Positions 61,157 through 64,000 of a stretch of 64,000 nucleotides of DNA are shown here, piece by piece; within the stretch, counting starts at the first letter, position 1; each line of letters starts with the position of its first letter. The stretch covers positions 153,153 through 217,152 of the forward strand of contig CBCYME010000012.1 in assembly GCA_965183835.1 (NCBI GenBank). Reading direction: 5' to 3'. The notes beneath the pieces are model-generated. The model worked only from the letters and a program-made list of their open reading frames with translations. It was not told the DNA's origin and searched no databases. A program made the position numbers and the translations under genes. Source of the stretch: OMPR01 sp965183835 (GTDB lineage: Bacteria > Pseudomonadota > Alphaproteobacteria > Rhodobacterales > Rhodobacteraceae).

Positions 61157-62041
61157 TCATAATGAGAGTTTGCGGGTTTGGATTTCATATTCGTCGGTTT
61201 CGTTTTGGGCAAGCGCGTCGTGCGCGGAGCCCTCAAATTGCTCAAGCGCACGACGCGCTTCAGCAGGTGTTTGATTGCCCAGAGATGAGTGCGGTCTGAC
61301 GTTATTGTAATCGTATCGCCAGAGCGCCAATTTTCTTCGGGCGTCATCTAACGTATCGAAGATCTCCTCATTCAACAGCTCGTCTCGCAGACTGCCATTG
61401 AAGCTTTCGATGAAGGCGTTTTGCTGTGGTTTGCCCGGATCGATGTAATGCCAATCAACTTTGTTATCCCCGGCCCATTTCAAAATCGCACGACTTGTGA
61501 ACTCTGTGCCGTTATCACTGACGATGCAGGATGGCTTGCCGTAGACACGGACAAGCGCATCCAACTCCCGGGCAACACGCGCACCTGAGATGCTTGTATC
61601 TGCCATCAGGCATAGGTTCTCGCGACAGCAATCGTCGTTCACAGCCAACATGCGGAACTTGCGTGATGCACCAAACGTGTCGGACACAAAGTCCAGCGAC
61701 CAACGCTCGCCTGGGCGCAAAGCCACGGGCATCGGCGCTCTTGATCCCCGCGCTCGTTTACGGCCTCTGCGCCGCCTGACGCCCAGCTTTTCCTCGGTGT
61801 AGATACGATACAACTTCTTGTGGTTCATGATCATGCCTTGGCGCTCCAACAGCACGCCGATCCGGCGATAACCAAACCGCCGTCGTTTGCTGGCAATCGC
61901 CCTCATCTCCTCGCGAACTTCAGGATTATCCAGCGGTTTGTCGCGCCGGACGGTCTTGGGATCGACACCAACAAGCCTGCACGCCCGACGTTGCGAGATA
62001 TTATGATCTCCCATCGCCTTGCGTGCCGCAGCCCGTCGCAC
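61157..62041 (-). CDS. IS3-family transposase OrfB
   Basis: About 294 residues. The rve integrase core has DDE residues in WSLDFVSDTFGASRKFRML, IVSDNGTEFTSRAILKW, and FIESFNGSLRDELLN, with HTH_21 (EEMRAIASKRRRFGYRRIGVLLERQG) before it. OrfA lies 12 bases upstream in a different frame, so production of the OrfAB fusion by -1 frameshift is expected. Confidence 0.93.
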   Translation of the reverse strand: MRRAAARKAMGDHNISQRRACRLVGVDPKTVRRDKPLDNPEVREEMRAIASKRRRFGYRRIGVLLERQGMIMNHKKLYRIYTEEKLGVRRRRGRKRARGSRAPMPVALRPGERWSLDFVSDTFGASRKFRMLAVNDDCCRENLCLMADTSISGARVARELDALVRVYGKPSCIVSDNGTEFTSRAILKWAGDNKVDWHYIDPGKPQQNAFIESFNGSLRDELLNEEIFDTLDDARRKLALWRYDYNNVRPHSSLGNQTPAEARRALEQFEGSAHDALAQNETDEYEIQTRKLSL

Positions 62042-62052
62042 ATTCGGTGTCG

Positions 62053-62316
62053 TCAGTTCTTTCCCAACAAATCCTTCAGAACAACATTGTCGAGCATGGT
62101 ATCGGCCAGCAGACGTTTCAGCTTTGAATTCTCATCTTCCAGCGATTTGAGGCGATGGGTGTCGGACACGTTCATGCCTCCGTATTTGGCTTTGAACTTG
62201 TAGAACGATGCCGGGCTCAAGCCATGCCTGCGGCACACCTCAGCTGTAGGCATCCCAGCTTCTTGCTCTTTGATCATCCCAATAATCTGGGCCTCGGTAA
62301 AACGGCTCTGTCGCAT
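62053..62316 (-). CDS. IS3-family transposase OrfA
   Basis: About 87 residues. The HTH_Tnp_1 domain reads RFTEAQIIGMIKEQEAGMPTAEVCRRHGLSPASFYKFKAKYGG, followed by a leucine-zipper-like segment (RLKSLEDENSKLKRLLADTML). ATG 62316 gives the usual MRQSRFTE start. Together with OrfB it forms a complete element. Confidence 0.92.
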   Translation of the reverse strand: MRQSRFTEAQIIGMIKEQEAGMPTAEVCRRHGLSPASFYKFKAKYGGMNVSDTHRLKSLEDENSKLKRLLADTMLDNVVLKDLLGKN

Positions 62317-62383
62317 TCGTTTGCTCCTTCGAAGGTTGAGCAAACTCTACATTAGATTGAGGGAAGTTTCGGGGGGCAGGTCA

Positions 62384-62781
62384 CTACGTTTGGCCAAGCA
62401 GAAGTCCCACGGCGCGCAAATTGCCTGCCTTGCGGTAAATCTCCGCAGGTTTGGTTCCGCAAAGCGAATATGAGCCATATCCGCTGGGTTCCAAAGCCTA
62501 TCGATCTCACCCAGTCACGAGCGAGCCGACCATATTGTCCCGTTGAGATGTGTGGGCGGTCATGAAAGCGGCTGGGGAACATGAAGCCGCAAGCGTTCAT
62601 AGCCCGTCGTTGGCCAGTTCACCCCCGAAGATTCCCCGAGCGCGGAGCCGCTTCAACGCAGCTTTGTCAATCTGGTCGATAAAACTCTGGTATTTATCCA
62701 AAGTAGCTTGGGCTTTGGTAGGTTTGACTAGAAAGACAAGCAGTTTGAATGAGGAGAAAAGCTCGTGGCATATATAACAGG
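62384..62781. other. Gene-free stretch right of the IS3-type element
   Basis: About 400 bases. No credible ORF or RNA gene; no flotillin C-terminus is present either, so the IS junction is probably a deletion or rearrangement breakpoint. A stretch around 62600..62700 (CGAGCGCGGAGCCGCTTCAACGC) may be decayed transposase-like sequence, but I cannot identify it. Confidence 0.4.
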
Positions 62782-63507
62782 CTAAGCTGCCAGCAACCAG
62801 TTTCTAGCATCATCGAAATGATCTTGTTCGAAGAATTTTACTTCTTTTCTCAAAATGCGTTTCCCAACACGTTCCGCCATTCTTTGCCAAGCATGGTTGC
62901 CAACGATCGCGATTTTTTCAAAGTTTGGGGCGTGCCCAAGTGCAAAGTGTAAGTGTGCCGAGAGCGCAGACAGTCCTTCCCATCCTTCAAATTCACGCAA
63001 ATCTAGAAGCAGTTTGCAACCGTCTGCCCCCTTTAACAGCTCGTTGATGTCCTCCAACCTGGATTCGTAATTTTCAGGGTCAAGTTTTCCCATTAATTGG
63101 ATGTGGATCAAATGCTCCCCAAGATCCTGCAAGTGCAAAGCTCCAAGTGATTCACGCAGCCAGCGTCGCGCATCCTCAACCTCAGCTAATTTGAATTTCT
63201 GAACAGGACACGGCGCAAACGGCGCGACCACGGCTATTGAGTTGGAAACCCAATCAAGATTCGAAACGACCGCGACCCTGTCGAAACCTCTCCAATGGCT
63301 CAATCCAAGCTTCAAATCTGACCACGCTGCGCCAAAGTCATAGCTAACATCGTCTTCGACCGTGACAAGTAAGCGAACGCAGTCATTCTCTTCTAAAGCC
63401 GCAGCAATTCCCGGGGCCAGAACCGATTGATAGTCATTCGCAGTGACATCGCCACTCAACGTGACTTCGAGTTGTTGTGTGCTGGCAGTCTGTTTTAGCT
63501 TGATCAT
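62782..63507 (-). CDS. Tandem SpoIIAA-like (STAS-fold) protein
   Basis: 241 residues made of two related SpoIIAA-like domains (PF11964 type) of about 120 residues each. The first has WSDLKLGLSHWRGFDRVAVVSNLDWVSNSI, and the second has LSALSAHLHFALGHAPNFEKIAIVGNHAWQRMA: the same FDRVAVV / FEKIAIV core with a Trp afterwards. Single-domain forms are common in marine alphaproteobacteria. No phosphorylatable Ser can be pointed out, so a role in signalling is unproven. It lies alone between gene-free DNA and a YrhK-like gene. Confidence 0.85.
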   Translation of the reverse strand: MIKLKQTASTQQLEVTLSGDVTANDYQSVLAPGIAAALEENDCVRLLVTVEDDVSYDFGAAWSDLKLGLSHWRGFDRVAVVSNLDWVSNSIAVVAPFAPCPVQKFKLAEVEDARRWLRESLGALHLQDLGEHLIHIQLMGKLDPENYESRLEDINELLKGADGCKLLLDLREFEGWEGLSALSAHLHFALGHAPNFEKIAIVGNHAWQRMAERVGKRILRKEVKFFEQDHFDDARNWLLAA

Positions 63508-63573
63508 TGTGGTGTCTCCGCTTTCTTAAGGTTCTTGCAATTATTTTGCCTGTCAGTCGGCTTCCAGAAAATT

Positions 63574-63849
63574 TCACTTCGAGGTAGCTGTCACATCTTC
63601 GAAATAGCCAAGACGTATATAAGCCAGTTCGCGACCAAGCTTTATTGATGGCCTCAACCCAAAAAAGATGGACCCAACCAAAAATAACCAAGTTCCGGCA
63701 ACAGCAGTTGCCTCATTAAAAAACAATACGCTCCCAATTACAAACAGAACCGCCGCCGAAAAGTCAACAACAGTATATAATAGCTCGCAATACGCGTAGA
63801 CCTTCTTGTGCCGAGCGCTGCGGGTGTGGTTCTGCGGGTCAAAAAGCAT
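63574..63849 (-). CDS. YrhK-like membrane protein
   Basis: About 91 residues. Two hydrophobic helices (ELLYTVVDFSAAVLFVIGSVLFF and AGTWLFLVGSIFFGLRPSIKL) with GRELAYIR after them match the YrhK family. ATG 63849 is chosen over the upstream start at 63882 because family members begin close to this point. It lies upstream of the SpoIIAA-like gene on the same strand, 66 bases apart, and the two may be co-transcribed. No function known. Confidence 0.8.
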   Translation of the reverse strand: MLFDPQNHTRSARHKKVYAYCELLYTVVDFSAAVLFVIGSVLFFNEATAVAGTWLFLVGSIFFGLRPSIKLGRELAYIRLGYFEDVTATSK

Positions 63850-64000
63850 GCAATGTCTTTCTTCTGTTGAGACCTGTTCCAAATGTGGTCAGAATTGGGA
63901 TTTTGGTTGGGTTGAAACCCTGCATAGTGGCATCTTTCCATGATGGTCGGCACCGGTAAAGGCTGCACTCTGCGCCTTGCCAATCAGATTTCAGACTTTG
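63850..64000. other. Window end, no gene assigned
   Basis: The last 150 bases hold no complete or clearly partial gene that I can support. It probably contains the promoter of the YrhK-like/SpoIIAA-like pair. Short frames in it lack recognisable features. Confidence 0.3.

Larger units (their letters stand above)
61131..62383 (-). mobile_element. IS3-family insertion sequence
   Basis: 1253 bases. Terminal inverted repeats start TGACCTGCCCCCCGA at 61131 and are found inverted at 62383 (…TCGGGGGGCAGGTCA), with a further match (CTCCCTC/CTTCCCTC). Two overlapping transposase frames are on the minus strand. The flanking trinucleotides (AGC and CTA) differ, so no target duplication is seen. Confidence 0.92.

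Overview
The window reads as chromosomal DNA of a marine Rhodobacteraceae (Roseobacter-group alphaproteobacterium). The signs are the GC-rich codon use, heterotetrameric sarcosine oxidase in BDAG order, the ribD-nrdR and ribBA-ribH-nusB blocks, the dnaG-rpoD pair, Hint-domain and SpoIIAA-like proteins, and a tRNA-His that carries A73 and no extra 5' G, as alphaproteobacteria do.

Positions 1 to about 35.6 kb look like core genome. In order they hold ribD and nrdR, a YjbQ protein, two tandem secreted paralogues, rpoD, dnaG, soxBDAG, a class IV aminotransferase, a large glutamate dehydrogenase, and a TadG/TadE cluster. After these come pirin, a Stf0-type sulfotransferase, a TetR regulator, a glycosyltransferase, tRNA-His, and a set of small housekeeping genes including mmcB and an ArsR/AHSA1 pair. 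A probable 6S RNA, a LuxR solo and the riboflavin/nusB operon follow. The block ends with a hydroxyproline-type epimerase/dehydratase, an ABC ATPase, an ArsM-like methyltransferase, an AlkD-like HEAT protein, an SDR and a Hint protein. Within it, rpoD and dnaG are broken by about fourteen single-base insertions and one stop-creating substitution, all between 4053 and 6250. Flanking genes are clean, so sequence or assembly error is the likely cause.

From about 35.6 kb to the end the region is accessory and rearranged. It opens with an AraC-controlled amidohydrolase, an outer-membrane protein and a porin. Two diverged IS5-type copies in direct orientation (40.5 and 52.0 kb) then flank a GntR-controlled M24-fold/nitrilase operon joined abruptly to a form I CO-dehydrogenase cluster. 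That cluster lacks coxS, coxM and most of coxL but keeps the maturation genes coxD, coxE, coxF, a MobA-like gene, coxG and an XdhC gene. A 30-codon ORF ending in Cys-Cys sits between the MobA-like gene and coxG and is the best candidate here for an undescribed component.

Further on are a short rsmJ-like gene, rpsU, an hsdR remnant, and a gene-free stretch with nested inverted repeats and a 7-bp tandem array. A TauD/LysR divergent pair, an integrase plus IS91-type transposase, an orphan mobile mystery protein A, and a yqiJ/yqiK (flotillin) pair cut by an IS3-family element follow. A double SpoIIAA-like protein and a YrhK-like protein close the window. All identifications are from reading the sequence and family knowledge; no searches were run.
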